Assembly (NCBI GenBank): GCA_015234425.1
Contig: JADGNE010000046.1
Span: 62,001 to 126,000 of the forward strand
Reading direction: 5' to 3'
DNA from: Devosia sp.
GTDB lineage: Bacteria; Pseudomonadota; Alphaproteobacteria; Rhizobiales; Devosiaceae
DNA: 64,000 bases
In this document: positions 9,053 to 17,749 of the stretch, piece by piece
Layout of the letters: every line of letters begins with the position of its first letter
Position numbering within the stretch: position 1 is the first letter of the stretch
Notes under the pieces: model-generated
Databases searched by the model: none
Seen by the model: the letters and a program-made list of their open reading frames with translations, nothing else
What the model was told of the DNA's origin: nothing
Program-made: the position numbers and the translations under genes

Positions 9053-10837
9053 TTGGCCACGATAGACCCAGAAGTTGAGGCTCCTCCCGCCGGCTCGTCG
9101 CCGAAGGGGGAGCGCGAGGCTGCGCCCCGTCGGCGCGGGGGCTGGCGGCTGGCCCTGATGCCCTTGGCCAAGCTGGCCCATGGCATCAGGCGCTTCCTCG
9201 ACTTCACCATCTTCTCCAATTTGACCCGGCGCATCGTGGTGCTCAACCTTGCCGGGTTGTTGGTGCTGGTGGTGGGCATTCTCTATCTCAACCAGTGGCG
9301 GGCCGGCCTGATTGACGCGCGCGTCCAGTCGCTTCGCGTGCAGGGCGAAATCATCGCTGCCGCCATCGCCGCCTCGGCCACGGTGGATAGCGACGTCATC
9401 TCGGTCAATCCCGATCGGTTGCTGGAGCTGCAGGCGGGCAATTTCTCGCCGCTCTCCTATTTCGACCCCTCGCTCGAATTCCCGATCAATCCGGAGCGCA
9501 TCGCCCCGCTCCTGCGCAATCTCATCACCCCGACCCGCACCCGCGCCCGCATCTACGACCAGGGCGGGCTGCTTATTCTCGACAGCGAGAACATTTATGC
9601 GCGCGGCGAGGTGATCCGGCAGACCATCGACACCTCCAAGCAGCAGAGCTTTTTCCTCGTCGACTGGTTCAACGCCATTATCTCCTGGGCGCCGGGCGAT
9701 AATTTCTCGAAATATCAGGAATATGGCGCCGACGAAGGCACACGCTATCCCGAGGTGGCATCCGCCCTGCAGGGGGCGCCGGCCGATTTCGTCCGCGTCG
9801 ACGAGCGCAACCAGCTCGTTGTTTCCGTGGCCGTGCCGGTGCAGCGCATGCGCGCCATTGTCGGCGCAATCCTGCTCTCAACCGCGCCGGGCGATATCGA
9901 CAGCGTGGTGGCCCAGGAGCGTTGGAGCATCCTGCGCATCGCCCTGATCGCCACCGTGGTGCAGATCGGCCTCTCCTTCCTCCTGGCCGGCACTATCGCC
10001 GGGCCGATGCGTCGCCTTTCCGCGGCCGCCGAGCGGGTGCAGACGGCTGGCAATGCGCGTGCCGAAATTCCCGATTTTACCGATCGCCCCGACGAAATCG
10101 GGCACCTGTCGGGCGCGCTGCGGCGCATGACCGACGCGCTTTATAACCGCATCGAGGCCATCGAGCGCTTTGCCGCTGACGTTGCCCATGAGCTCAAGAA
10201 CCCTCTGACCTCGCTGCGCTCTGCCGTCGAAACCCTGCCGCTGGCGAAAAAGCCGGAAGACAAGGAACGCCTCAACGCCATCATCCAGCACGATATCAAG
10301 CGCCTCGATCGCCTGATCACCGATATCTCGAGCGCCAGCCGGCTCGATGCCGAACTGGCCCGCGAGGGTGCTGAAAAGGTCGATGTCGAAAAGCTGGCCG
10401 AGGCCATGGTCTCGATCCAGAAGGACATCGCGTCCAACCGCTCGGTCAATGTGGTGATGGGCAAGCGCGCCGGTCGCGGCTCCACCACGATCAACGGCCA
10501 TGAAAGCCGGCTGGCACAGGTTTTTGCCAATCTCATCGACAATGCCGTCTCGTTTTCGCCCACCGGTGGCACTGTCACTGTTTCCGTTGCCACCGAGGCG
10601 GACACCATCATCATTTCGGTGAGCGATGAGGGGCCAGGCATCACCGATGTCAGCCGCATCTTCCAGCGCTTCTATACCGATCGCCCGGAAACCGAGAGTT
10701 TTGGCAATCACTCGGGGCTGGGGCTTTCCATTTCCCGGCAGATCGTCGAGGCGCACAAGGGCACGATCAAGGCACAGAACCGCCCCGATCGCTCCGGCGC
10801 CGTCTTCACCATTGTCCTGCCGCGCGCCCGCAAATAG
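9053..10837 (+). CDS. chvG: Sensor histidine kinase ChvG
   Basis: A 594-residue membrane kinase partnering ChvI. A basic Pro-rich cytoplasmic N-terminus leads to the first transmembrane helix (about residues 60-82, VVLNLAGLLVLVVGILYL), a periplasmic sensing region to about 295, and a second helix (ALIATVVQIGLSFLLAGTIA). HAMP, the phospho-His motif FAADVAHELKNPLTSLRS, and an ATPase domain with NLIDNAVSFSP, DEGPGI and GLGLSISRQI follow. The TTG start is supported by AGGAAG four bases upstream and by tight coupling to chvI. hprK follows after 9 bases, so envelope sensing and PTS control share a transcript. Confidence 0.95.
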   Translation: MATIDPEVEAPPAGSSPKGEREAAPRRRGGWRLALMPLAKLAHGIRRFLDFTIFSNLTRRIVVLNLAGLLVLVVGILYLNQWRAGLIDARVQSLRVQGEIIAAAIAASATVDSDVISVNPDRLLELQAGNFSPLSYFDPSLEFPINPERIAPLLRNLITPTRTRARIYDQGGLLILDSENIYARGEVIRQTIDTSKQQSFFLVDWFNAIISWAPGDNFSKYQEYGADEGTRYPEVASALQGAPADFVRVDERNQLVVSVAVPVQRMRAIVGAILLSTAPGDIDSVVAQERWSILRIALIATVVQIGLSFLLAGTIAGPMRRLSAAAERVQTAGNARAEIPDFTDRPDEIGHLSGALRRMTDALYNRIEAIERFAADVAHELKNPLTSLRSAVETLPLAKKPEDKERLNAIIQHDIKRLDRLITDISSASRLDAELAREGAEKVDVEKLAEAMVSIQKDIASNRSVNVVMGKRAGRGSTTINGHESRLAQVFANLIDNAVSFSPTGGTVTVSVATEADTIIISVSDEGPGITDVSRIFQRFYTDRPETESFGNHSGLGLSISRQIVEAHKGTIKAQNRPDRSGAVFTIVLPRARK

Positions 10838-10846
10838 TCTGACGCC

Positions 10847-11314
10847 ATGATAAAACCACACCATGTGCATGGGACGGGGCTGGTGCTGGATGGATTGGGC
10901 CTGCTGTTGCGGGGGCCATCAGGCGCGGGAAAATCGCTTCTCACCCTGTCGCTGATCGAAACCTGGCAGATGCGGGGGCTCGAGGCGCTTCTCATTTCAG
11001 ACGACCGGGTCGATCTGACCGTCGACGCTGACGGGGTTGTGATGAACGCGCCGCCTCTGTTGACCGGCCTCATCGAACTGCGGGGCCGAGGCATCGTCCA
11101 CCGGCCGAGCTGTCCCTCAGCCCGCCTGAACCTCGTTATCGACCTAGTGCCGGCCTATGAGCGCATGCTGGAAGAAGAGGCTTTCACCACCCATATACTG
11201 GGGCACGAGGTTCCGCGGGCCCCGGTGCCGCATGCCGAACGGATCGGGCTGCGTCACCAGGAGTTGCTGGTCATGGAAGCGGTGCGCGCAAGCGCCTCTC
11301 CTGCACAGCCATGA
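10847..11314 (+). CDS. hprK: HPr kinase/phosphorylase, short alphaproteobacterial form
   Basis: A 155-residue protein corresponding to the C-terminal catalytic domain of HPr kinase. It phosphorylates HPr on a regulatory serine and can reverse the reaction. It carries the P-loop GPSGAGKS near residue 22, the paired acidic motif SDDRVDL, and the HprK signature region GLIELRGRGIV. It lacks the N-terminal domain of the Firmicutes enzyme, as is usual in this class. Its partner serine is visible in the HPr gene two genes downstream. Confidence 0.92.
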   Translation: MIKPHHVHGTGLVLDGLGLLLRGPSGAGKSLLTLSLIETWQMRGLEALLISDDRVDLTVDADGVVMNAPPLLTGLIELRGRGIVHRPSCPSARLNLVIDLVPAYERMLEEEAFTTHILGHEVPRAPVPHAERIGLRHQELLVMEAVRASASPAQP

Positions 11315-11459
11315 CAAATTATCGCTTGCAACAGGGGGCTTGGGGGACAAAACTGTTGCGGGCTCGCCTGCGATTGATCCGTGCCTCGGCCGGGCGTATT
11401 AGTCCGGGACGCCGTGGCGGAACGCCACCTATGCCGCTACGGCAGTTTGGGGAGAATGC

Positions 11460-11864
11460 ATGATCGGATTGGTTCTGGTGACGCATGGGGCGCTAGCTGA
11501 TGAATTCAAGCTGGCGCTGGAGCATGTTGTCGGCCCGCAAGACTATTGCGAAACCATCGCCATCGGCCCGGATGACAACGCCGAAGAACGGCGCGAAGAC
11601 ATCATCAAGGCCATCGACCGCGCCGAGAATGGCGACGGTGTCATCATTCTCACCGACATGTTTGGCGGCACGCCGTCCAATCTGGCCATTTCGGTGATGA
11701 ACAACCGCAAGGTGGAAGTGATCGCCGGGGTCAATCTGCCCATGCTGGTCAAGCTTGGCCGCGTGCGCGGCGAGATGGCTATGGCCGAAGCGGTGAACCT
11801 GGCCCAGGAGGCGGGCCGGAAATATATCACCGTTGCCAATTCCATTCTCGGCGGAGCCTCATAA
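11460..11864 (+). CDS. ptsM: PTS system EIIA component, mannose family (regulatory)
   Basis: A 134-residue single-domain EIIA of the mannose/fructose/sorbose class. The phosphoacceptor is the His in LVTHGALADEF (about H9). DMFGGTPSNLA, another family hallmark, lies near residue 63. No EIIB, EIIC or EIID gene is nearby, so it is probably a regulatory end-point of a phosphorelay and not a sugar importer. This matches the incomplete PTS of Alphaproteobacteria. The stop codon is immediately followed by the ATG of the HPr gene, implying translational coupling. The gene is also called manX in some genomes. Confidence 0.92.
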   Translation: MIGLVLVTHGALADEFKLALEHVVGPQDYCETIAIGPDDNAEERREDIIKAIDRAENGDGVIILTDMFGGTPSNLAISVMNNRKVEVIAGVNLPMLVKLGRVRGEMAMAEAVNLAQEAGRKYITVANSILGGAS

Positions 11865-12167
11865 ATGGATGCTGCAGGCCGTGCCCTCGCCCAGCAATTG
11901 ACCATCGTCAATCGCAAGGGACTGCATGCCCGCGCCTCGGCGCGCTTCGTGCGGACGGCTGAGTGCTTTGATGCCACGATCAATGTGGTCAAGGACGGAC
12001 AATCCGTGGCCGGCAATTCGATCATGGGCCTGATGATGCTCGGCGCCGGTCCCGGCTCGACCATCCTCGTCCAGGCGACCGGCAAGCAGGCGCGCGAGGC
12101 GCTCGAAGCCATCGTGCTCCTCGTCAACAACGGCTTTGACGAAGACAGCGACGGCGCCCCGGCCTGA
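11865..12167 (+). CDS. ptsH: Phosphocarrier protein HPr
   Basis: A 100-residue HPr with the active-site His in NRKGLHARASARFV (about H22) and the regulatory Ser in GNSIMGLMMLGAG, the target of HprK. The start codon directly abuts the stop of the EIIA gene. HPr passes phosphate from EI (PtsP, not in the window) to EIIA. In related genomes ahcY normally comes next. Here it lies 26 kb away, and a VOC-family gene follows. Confidence 0.95.
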   Translation: MDAAGRALAQQLTIVNRKGLHARASARFVRTAECFDATINVVKDGQSVAGNSIMGLMMLGAGPGSTILVQATGKQAREALEAIVLLVNNGFDEDSDGAPA

Positions 12168-12271
12168 CCCATTGGGTGCTCTTGAGCGAACAAAGCCTTC
12201 GCTGTCGTGCCGATGGTCGTCGCCGCGGCGCTCCCCTAGATTAAGCGCAACACCGCAATTCGGGGATCGAA

Positions 12272-13195
12272 ATGATCGACACATCTGTCCAGACCAATGT
12301 CCGCTCCATGCCCGTGCTGCCGCTGAGCACGACGCTGGGTCCCGTGCATCTCGCCGTTACTGACCGCACCAAGGCGCTCGCCATCTGGCAGGACGTGGTC
12401 GGCCTCGACCTCATCGCCGAAGAGGGTAATCGCCTTTCCCTCGGCGCCGGCGGCAAAATTCTCATCGTGCTCGAGACATCAGCCAATCGCCCGGTCGCGC
12501 CGCGCAGCCTTGGGCTCTATCACGTCGCTATTCACGTGCCGACGCGCCATGAACTGGCGCAGATGGCCGTGCGCGCCCTGCAGCGCAATATCCGCATCGC
12601 CCCGACGGACCACCTCGTCAGCGAGGCAATCTATCTCTGGGACCTCGATGGCAATGGCATCGAGATCACCTTCGAGACACCCTGGCGCGGCACGCTGGGC
12701 GATCCGGACAAGGGCGAGACCTACGCCATCGCCGCCGACGGCAAACCCCATTCAGGGCGCGAGCCCATCGACCTTGATGGTCTGCTCGGCGAGCTCGGCC
12801 CCCAGCCGGTCCTCACCCCACGCATGCCCGAAGGCACGCGCATTGGTCACGTGCATCTCCATGTCCGCGACCTCCACGAAGCCATGGGCTTTTATCGCGA
12901 CGTCATCGGCTTTGCCGGTTTCCTGATGATCGATTCCTTTGGCATGGGCGATGTCGGGCTCGACTACATGCCCCATAGCCTCGCCTTCAACATCTGGTCC
13001 GGGCCGCAGGCCACCCAGCCGCCAGCCGGCAGCGCCGGTATGCAATGGCTGACCATCGTCCTGCCGGAAGCTGAAAGCCTTGCCGGGCTGCACCAGAGGC
13101 TGGCAACGGCTGGCGCCTCCGTCACGCCGGGCGATGGCTGGACAGAAACTCAAGACCCCTCGGGCAATCGCATCAGGCTGGTCCTGGCCGCGTGA
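12272..13195 (+). CDS. Two-domain VOC family dioxygenase-like protein
   Basis: A 307-residue protein made of two vicinal-oxygen-chelate modules. The first starts near residue 25 (LGPVHLAVTDRTKALAIW). The second starts near 190 (IGHVHLHVRDLHEAMGFYRDVIGF). His and Glu positions compatible with metal binding occur in VHLAV, YHVAIH and GIEITFE. The layout resembles extradiol (catechol 2,3-) dioxygenases and CatE-like proteins. The substrate is not predictable. The DUF924 gene follows with its start 24 bases after this stop, so the two are probably co-transcribed. Confidence 0.82.
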   Translation: MIDTSVQTNVRSMPVLPLSTTLGPVHLAVTDRTKALAIWQDVVGLDLIAEEGNRLSLGAGGKILIVLETSANRPVAPRSLGLYHVAIHVPTRHELAQMAVRALQRNIRIAPTDHLVSEAIYLWDLDGNGIEITFETPWRGTLGDPDKGETYAIAADGKPHSGREPIDLDGLLGELGPQPVLTPRMPEGTRIGHVHLHVRDLHEAMGFYRDVIGFAGFLMIDSFGMGDVGLDYMPHSLAFNIWSGPQATQPPAGSAGMQWLTIVLPEAESLAGLHQRLATAGASVTPGDGWTETQDPSGNRIRLVLAA

Positions 13196-13218
13196 GCCGA
13201 CAATCGAAAGGAAGTGCC

Positions 13219-13764
13219 ATGCGCAGCGCCCAAGACGTCCTCAATTTCTGGTTCGTCGATCACGGTCCCGATGACTGGTTCGCAGGCAGTGCCGATTTCG
13301 ATGCGCTGATTGCCGCTGAATTTGCTGACACCCACGCGGCCGTCGCGCGCGGTGAAGCATGGGAATGGCGGTCGACACCGGAAGGTCGCCTTGCCGAGAT
13401 CATCGTGCTCGACCAGTTCTCGCGCCAGTTGTTCCGCAAGCGCCCGGAAGCCTTTGCGCAGGACAAGATGGCGCTGGCTCTGGCGCAGGAGATGGTCGCC
13501 CAGGGTCTCGATCTCGAATTCGAGCAGCCCCGGCGCGGCTTTATCTACCTGCCCTATATGCACGCCGAGTCGGCACGGGTGCAGGCCGAGTCAGTGCGCC
13601 TCTACGAAGGTCTCGGCGACGAGAACCAGCTCAACTACGCCAAGGCGCATAAGGAGACGGTCGACCGTTTCGGTCGCTTCCCCTTCCGCAACGCGCCGCT
13701 CGGCCGGAAGAGCACGGCCGAACAAGAGACCTATATGGCCGAACAGGGCGACCGCGGTTTTTGA
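13219..13764 (+). CDS. DUF924 family protein
   Basis: A 181-residue soluble protein of the DUF924 (YPO3964-like) family, recognised by VLNFWF at the N-terminus, GRLAEIIVLDQFSRQLFR near residue 56, and FIYLPYMHAES. The family is alpha-helical and has no well-established function. I chose the ATG because AAAGGAAG lies five bases upstream. A GTG overlapping the preceding stop is possible. It forms a likely pair with the VOC gene in front. Confidence 0.85.
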   Translation: MRSAQDVLNFWFVDHGPDDWFAGSADFDALIAAEFADTHAAVARGEAWEWRSTPEGRLAEIIVLDQFSRQLFRKRPEAFAQDKMALALAQEMVAQGLDLEFEQPRRGFIYLPYMHAESARVQAESVRLYEGLGDENQLNYAKAHKETVDRFGRFPFRNAPLGRKSTAEQETYMAEQGDRGF

Positions 13765-13799
13765 GTTTTTGGGTTTTTGGGGCGGGGGATGACACGGCA

Positions 13800-14012
13800 C
13801 AGACCGTGCAGGTCCCCCCACCTCAGCGTCGCTACGGCCCAAGGGCCTAGCTTTGCTACCCTCCCCACAAGGGGGAGGGAGCGCAGGAGCCGCCACTTTG
13901 CGCGGCAGGCCCGGAACAGATACCGGAAACGCCGTCATTGCCCGGCTTGTCCGGGGCAATCCATCCCTTGGCAGACGGACCGCCGGGACAAGCCCGGCGG
14001 GGACGACCTACT
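13800..14012. repeat. Intergenic palindromic repeat region (REP-like)
   Basis: The 266-base gap between the convergent DUF924 and aminopeptidase genes holds no gene. It contains hairpin-forming stretches, including TTGCCCGGCTTGTCCGGGGC and a later inverted partner around CCGGGACAAGCCCGGC. The short CTCCCC...GGGGGAG dyad near 13860-13878 resembles the larger element at 19987-20112. Such palindromes are common between Hyphomicrobiales genes. Mobility is not shown. Confidence 0.5.
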
Positions 14013-14030
14013 TTAGCTTCCGCGTAAAAC

Positions 14031-15272
14031 TTAAAACGCCCACTCGCCCTTGCGCATGACCGGTTCGGTCGAACCATCCGCATGCACGCCGTCGATGTCG
14101 ATCTGGTCGGAGCCGATCATCCAGTCGATGTGGATGAGGCTCTTGTTGCCGCCCTGGGCGTAGATCTGGTCGGGCGTCAGCTCCTTGCCGCCCTCAAAGC
14201 AGTCGGCATAGCACTGGCCCATGGCGATGTGGCACGAGGCGTTCTCGTCGTAGAGCGTGTTGTAAAAGAGAATGCCCGAGGCCGAGATCGGCGAGGAGTG
14301 CGGCACCAGCGCCACTTCGCCGAGACGCCGCGCGCTCTCGTCGGTATCGAGCACCTTGTCGAACACGTCCTGGCCCTTGGTGGCCTTGAGTTCAACCAGA
14401 CGCCCTTCTTCAAAGCGCGCCTGGATGTTCTCGATCAGCGTGCCATTGTGGCTGAGCGGCTTGGTCGCGGCCACCGTGCCTTCAACGCGCAGGCGATGAG
14501 GCGTGGTGAACACTTCCTCGGTCGGGATGTTGGGGTTGCAGGTCACCCCGTTCTTGGCTTCCGAGGCGCCGCCTTTCCAGCGGTGCCCATCGGCGAGGCC
14601 GACGGTGAGATCCGTGCCCGGACCGGTGTACTTCAGTGCCGAAAAACGCTTGCCATTGAGCCAGGTCCACCGTGCCTTGAGATTGGCATTGTGATCCTTC
14701 CAGGCGGCGATGGGATCGTCCTGATCGACGCGGCTCGCCTTGAAGATGGCTTCGGCCAGCTTGGCGACAGCGACATCTTCGGCATCATTGGGGAAGACCA
14801 GCTTGGCCCAGGCCGGGGTCGGGTAGGACACAATGTTCCAGTTGATGTCAAAGCCTGTGATCAGCTCCAGCGCCGGGCGATACGCCGTGGAATTGGCGCG
14901 GTTGGCGCGCGAAACCTTGGACGGGTCCTGACCGGCCAGCATCAGTGGATTGTCGCCGGAGATGGCGAGGCGCGCGGCGTTGTTCTTGAAGGCCTCCGCC
15001 ATGCCCGAATAGAGCCAGCCGGCCGAGCGGTCGAAGCTGGCGTCATTGGCAAAGCGATAGCGTGCGAGCGTTGCTTCTTCGTCCGAATAGATGGTGGTGA
15101 CGAGGCCGGCACCGGCCTTATAGGCGTGCTCGGTAATGCGGCGAACCAGCGGGGCTGCGGTCATCGGCGCGGTGATGATCAGATCCTGGCCCTCGGCCAG
15201 CTGCAGGCCAACCTTGATGGCCACTTCGCCGAGCTTGTCGAACTTGGTCGGATCGATAGGGGTATTGCTCAA
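14031..15272 (-). CDS. M29-family aminopeptidase (AmpS/thermophilic metalloprotease family)
   Basis: A 413-residue cytosolic exopeptidase of the M29 family, which uses two metal ions to release N-terminal residues from peptides. Family blocks visible are NIPTEEVFTTPHR, the Glu-containing stretch RVEGTVAATKPL, LVPHSSPIS, LYDENASCHIAMGQCY and the C-terminal IHIDWMIGSDQIDIDG, which supply the metal-binding Glu, His and Asp. I chose TTG at 15272 because AGAAGG lies at good spacing and MSNTPIDPTKFDKLGE fits the family N-terminus. Upstream in-frame sequence has no such support. Confidence 0.88.
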   Translation of the reverse strand: MSNTPIDPTKFDKLGEVAIKVGLQLAEGQDLIITAPMTAAPLVRRITEHAYKAGAGLVTTIYSDEEATLARYRFANDASFDRSAGWLYSGMAEAFKNNAARLAISGDNPLMLAGQDPSKVSRANRANSTAYRPALELITGFDINWNIVSYPTPAWAKLVFPNDAEDVAVAKLAEAIFKASRVDQDDPIAAWKDHNANLKARWTWLNGKRFSALKYTGPGTDLTVGLADGHRWKGGASEAKNGVTCNPNIPTEEVFTTPHRLRVEGTVAATKPLSHNGTLIENIQARFEEGRLVELKATKGQDVFDKVLDTDESARRLGEVALVPHSSPISASGILFYNTLYDENASCHIAMGQCYADCFEGGKELTPDQIYAQGGNKSLIHIDWMIGSDQIDIDGVHADGSTEPVMRKGEWAF

Positions 15273-15361
15273 TTGGGCATGCCTTCTTGCTTTTGAATCG
15301 ATTGGTTTGGAGCCTAGCGCTCCCCCGCGTGGGACGCCACCCAAGCAAACCGTAAAAACTC

Positions 15362-15375
15362 TTGATCCATGTCAA
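15362..15375 (+). promoter_or_regulatory. FNR/FixK-type box upstream of the 41-residue protein
   Basis: TTGATCCATGTCAA matches the TTGAT-N4-(A/G)TCAA consensus of FNR, FnrL and FixK. Its centre is about 41 bases before a predicted start of transcription near 15410, with an AATATG -10-like hexamer around 15398. This is the classic class II activator geometry. Confidence 0.55.
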
Positions 15376-15424
15376 AGTGAACCGGGCCGGAGTGGGGAAT
15401 ATGGAGCCATCTCAGGAGGTTCCT

Positions 15425-15550
15425 ATGACCATTCAGACGCTTTACCTCATCGCCGTTCTCTGCGCATTCGGCACGTTCGCTGGCATCGTTGCCTATGGCC
15501 AGATCATGACTCGCGGCATTGTAGCTCCCGGCGCTCGCCCGCTCGACTGA
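15425..15550 (+). CDS. Small single-span membrane protein (41 aa), unknown function
   Basis: A 41-codon gene starting MTIQTLYLIAVLCAFGTFAG and ending GARPLD. Residues about 4-26 form one hydrophobic helix, followed by a short polar tail with one Arg pair spaced around Pro. It is supported by a very strong AGGAGGT five bases before the ATG, an FNR/FixK-type box 49 bases upstream, and a candidate terminator downstream. Its size and topology recall small subunits of respiratory oxidases, but no oxidase genes adjoin it. I do not recognise a named family. The low-oxygen link is inference. Confidence 0.65.
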   Translation: MTIQTLYLIAVLCAFGTFAGIVAYGQIMTRGIVAPGARPLD

Positions 15551-15649
15551 GCGGCGCTGCTGGCAGGGGCGCCCCGGCCGTATCCCGGGCCGTCCCTGTC
15601 ACCCAAACGCATCAGCTGCGGTGTCCGGCAGCACAAGGCCATTGGCAAA

Positions 15650-15689
15650 GGCGAACGGTTTGGCTATGAACCGTTCGCCGCTTCATTTT
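15650..15689 (+). terminator. Intrinsic terminator, likely of the 41-residue protein gene
   Basis: The perfect 11-bp stem GGCGAACGGTT/AACCGTTCGCC has an 8-base loop and is followed by GCTTCATTTTT. It lies about 100 bases after the small gene. The surrounding gap 15551-15915 shows no other convincing gene. A second GC-rich dyad lies around 15566-15595. Confidence 0.65.
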
Positions 15690-15915
15690 TGAGAACACGG
15701 GAGGCGTTGCATGACAGCATCATTCGCTTCCCCGATGGGCAGCACCCGACCTTAGGTCCTGCCCCGTGCGGCCCGCCTGTTTTGGCGTGCGCCCCGAAAA
15801 TTTCCTTCCGCAGAAACCCGCTACCCGCAACGGCATGCAAATGCCGCCCGTTCTGCGCCCCAATTGACCCTCACCACAGGAACCGATCGCCGGAAAACGG
15901 GATCGGGACACCCAG

Positions 15916-17709
15916 ATGAGTCGCAAGAAACTTAATTTCCGCGCCGATGCGTTCCGCAATGTGCTCGGTTTCACCTTCCGTCACTGGAAGCATCAGCCGA
16001 TCCGCATCGCGCTGATCGTCGGCCTTGTGCTGACGGCAACGCTGGCCGAGGCGCTGAGCCCGATTTTTGCCGGCCGACTGGTCGATGCCGTGGCCTCCGG
16101 AGAGGGCGGCTGGGACGTGGCGTTCTCCGCCTTTCTCACCATGTCGGCGCTCTACCTCGGCTCGATCGTGCTGCGGCAGCTGATGTATCTCAACATCATC
16201 CCGCTCACCCTGCGGATGATGCGCGACGTCGCCGCCCAGGGCTTTCACCGGGTCCAGCGCTTTTCCACCGACTGGCATGCCAACAGCTTTGCCGGCTCGA
16301 CCGTGCGTAAGATCACGCGCGGCATGTGGGCGCTCGACCTGCTCAATGACACGCTGCTGCTGGCCCTCTTGCCATCGCTCGTCATGCTTGGCGGTGCGAC
16401 ACTGATCCTAGGCATGTCGTGGCCGGTGATGGGTCTCGTCGTCGGCCTCGGCTCCATCATCTATATCGTAGTGACGGTTTGGATGTCGGTGGGCTTTGTT
16501 GCGCCCGCAGCAACGCTCTCCAATGCCTGGGACACCAAGGTTGGCGGTGCGCTCGCCGATGCGGTCAGCTGCAATTCCGTGGTCAAGGCCTTCGGCGCCG
16601 AAACCCGCGAGGATGACCTTATCGCCGGCGTGGTCTCCAAATGGAGCAAGCGCACTCGCCGCACCTGGCGGCGCGGCACGTTCAATGGCGGCCTCCAGGG
16701 CATCATGATGGCGGCCATGCAGACCGCCATTCTCGGCACGGGCCTGGTGCTGTGGCGCGATGGTGCGGCCACTGCGGGCGACATCACCTTTGTGCTCACC
16801 ATGTTCTTCCTGTTGCAGGGGCATTTGCGCGACGTCGGTCAGCACATCCGCAATCTGCAGAAGTCGGTCAACGACATGGAAGAGCTGGTCAATCTGCACG
16901 CGCAGCCGCTCGGGATCGCCGATCGCAAGGACGCGCCGGCAATCGCCATTGGCGACGGCCACATCCGCTTTGATAATGTGACCTTCCAATATGGCGCGCA
17001 CGCCACCCCGCTCTACAAGGACTTTTCCGTGGAGATCAAACCGGGCGAACGCGTGGGCCTCGTCGGTCATTCCGGCTCGGGCAAGACCACGTTCGTCAAG
17101 CTGATCCAGCGCCTCTACGACATCCAGAATGGCGCCATCACCATCGACGGGCAGGACATCGGGGCGGTGCAGCAGGCAAGCCTGCGCGGGCAGATTGCCA
17201 TCGTCCAGCAGGAACCGATCCTGTTCCACCGGACGCTGGCCGAGAACATCGCCTATGCAAGGCCCGGGGCCAGCCGTGCCGAGATCGTCGAGGCTGCAAA
17301 GCAGGCCAATGCGCATGATTTCATCATGAGCCTGCCGCGCCAGTATGAAACCATGGTGGGCGAGCGCGGGGTAAAACTCTCGGGTGGCGAACGCCAGCGC
17401 GTCGCCATCGCCCGTGCTTTCCTCGCTGATGCGCGGGTGCTTATCCTCGACGAGGCTACCTCCAGCCTCGACAGCGAAAGCGAGATGATGATCCAGCAGG
17501 CAATGGAACGGCTGATGGAAGGCCGGACCACGCTGGTCATCGCCCACCGCCTGTCGACCGTGGTCGCGCTTGATCGGCTCCTGGTCTTCGACAAGGGCAA
17601 GATCGTCGAAGAGGGCGACCACAACGCCCTCATCAGGCTCAACGGCGGCATTTACCGGCGTCTCTTCGAGCGCCAAGCGCTCGAACTCACCAAGGGCCTC
17701 GTTGCCTGA
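15916..17709 (+). CDS. ABC transporter, fused permease and ATP-binding protein (exporter type)
   Basis: A 597-residue half-transporter of the ABCB/MsbA type. The transmembrane domain occupies about residues 30-310. The nucleotide-binding domain begins near 350 with the A-loop FQYGAHATPLY, then Walker A GHSGSGKTTF, Q-loop QQEP, signature LSGGERQRVA, Walker B VLILDEATSSLD and H-loop VIAHRLS. All catalytic residues are present, so it should work as a homodimeric exporter. The cargo could be a lipid, glycan, peptide or drug, and the context does not decide. A strong bidirectional terminator follows. Confidence 0.9.
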   Translation: MSRKKLNFRADAFRNVLGFTFRHWKHQPIRIALIVGLVLTATLAEALSPIFAGRLVDAVASGEGGWDVAFSAFLTMSALYLGSIVLRQLMYLNIIPLTLRMMRDVAAQGFHRVQRFSTDWHANSFAGSTVRKITRGMWALDLLNDTLLLALLPSLVMLGGATLILGMSWPVMGLVVGLGSIIYIVVTVWMSVGFVAPAATLSNAWDTKVGGALADAVSCNSVVKAFGAETREDDLIAGVVSKWSKRTRRTWRRGTFNGGLQGIMMAAMQTAILGTGLVLWRDGAATAGDITFVLTMFFLLQGHLRDVGQHIRNLQKSVNDMEELVNLHAQPLGIADRKDAPAIAIGDGHIRFDNVTFQYGAHATPLYKDFSVEIKPGERVGLVGHSGSGKTTFVKLIQRLYDIQNGAITIDGQDIGAVQQASLRGQIAIVQQEPILFHRTLAENIAYARPGASRAEIVEAAKQANAHDFIMSLPRQYETMVGERGVKLSGGERQRVAIARAFLADARVLILDEATSSLDSESEMMIQQAMERLMEGRTTLVIAHRLSTVVALDRLLVFDKGKIVEEGDHNALIRLNGGIYRRLFERQALELTKGLVA

Positions 17710-17713
17710 ACAA

Positions 17714-17746
17714 CAAAAAACCCGCGGAGCGATCCGCGGGTTTTTG
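17714..17746. terminator. Bidirectional intrinsic terminator between ABC exporter and phoR-like kinase
   Basis: The stem ACCCGCGGA/TCCGCGGGT has a 4-base loop and is flanked by AAAAAA on one side and TTTTT on the other. It can therefore stop both convergent genes. It sits 4 bases after one stop and about 4 bases before the other. Confidence 0.85.
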
Positions 17747-17749
17747 GTT

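Noticed and set aside
15689..15919. 76-codon frame between the small membrane protein and the ABC exporter
   Set aside because: No ribosome-binding site, Pro/Cys-rich composition without pattern, and it overlaps a terminator hairpin and the exporter start.
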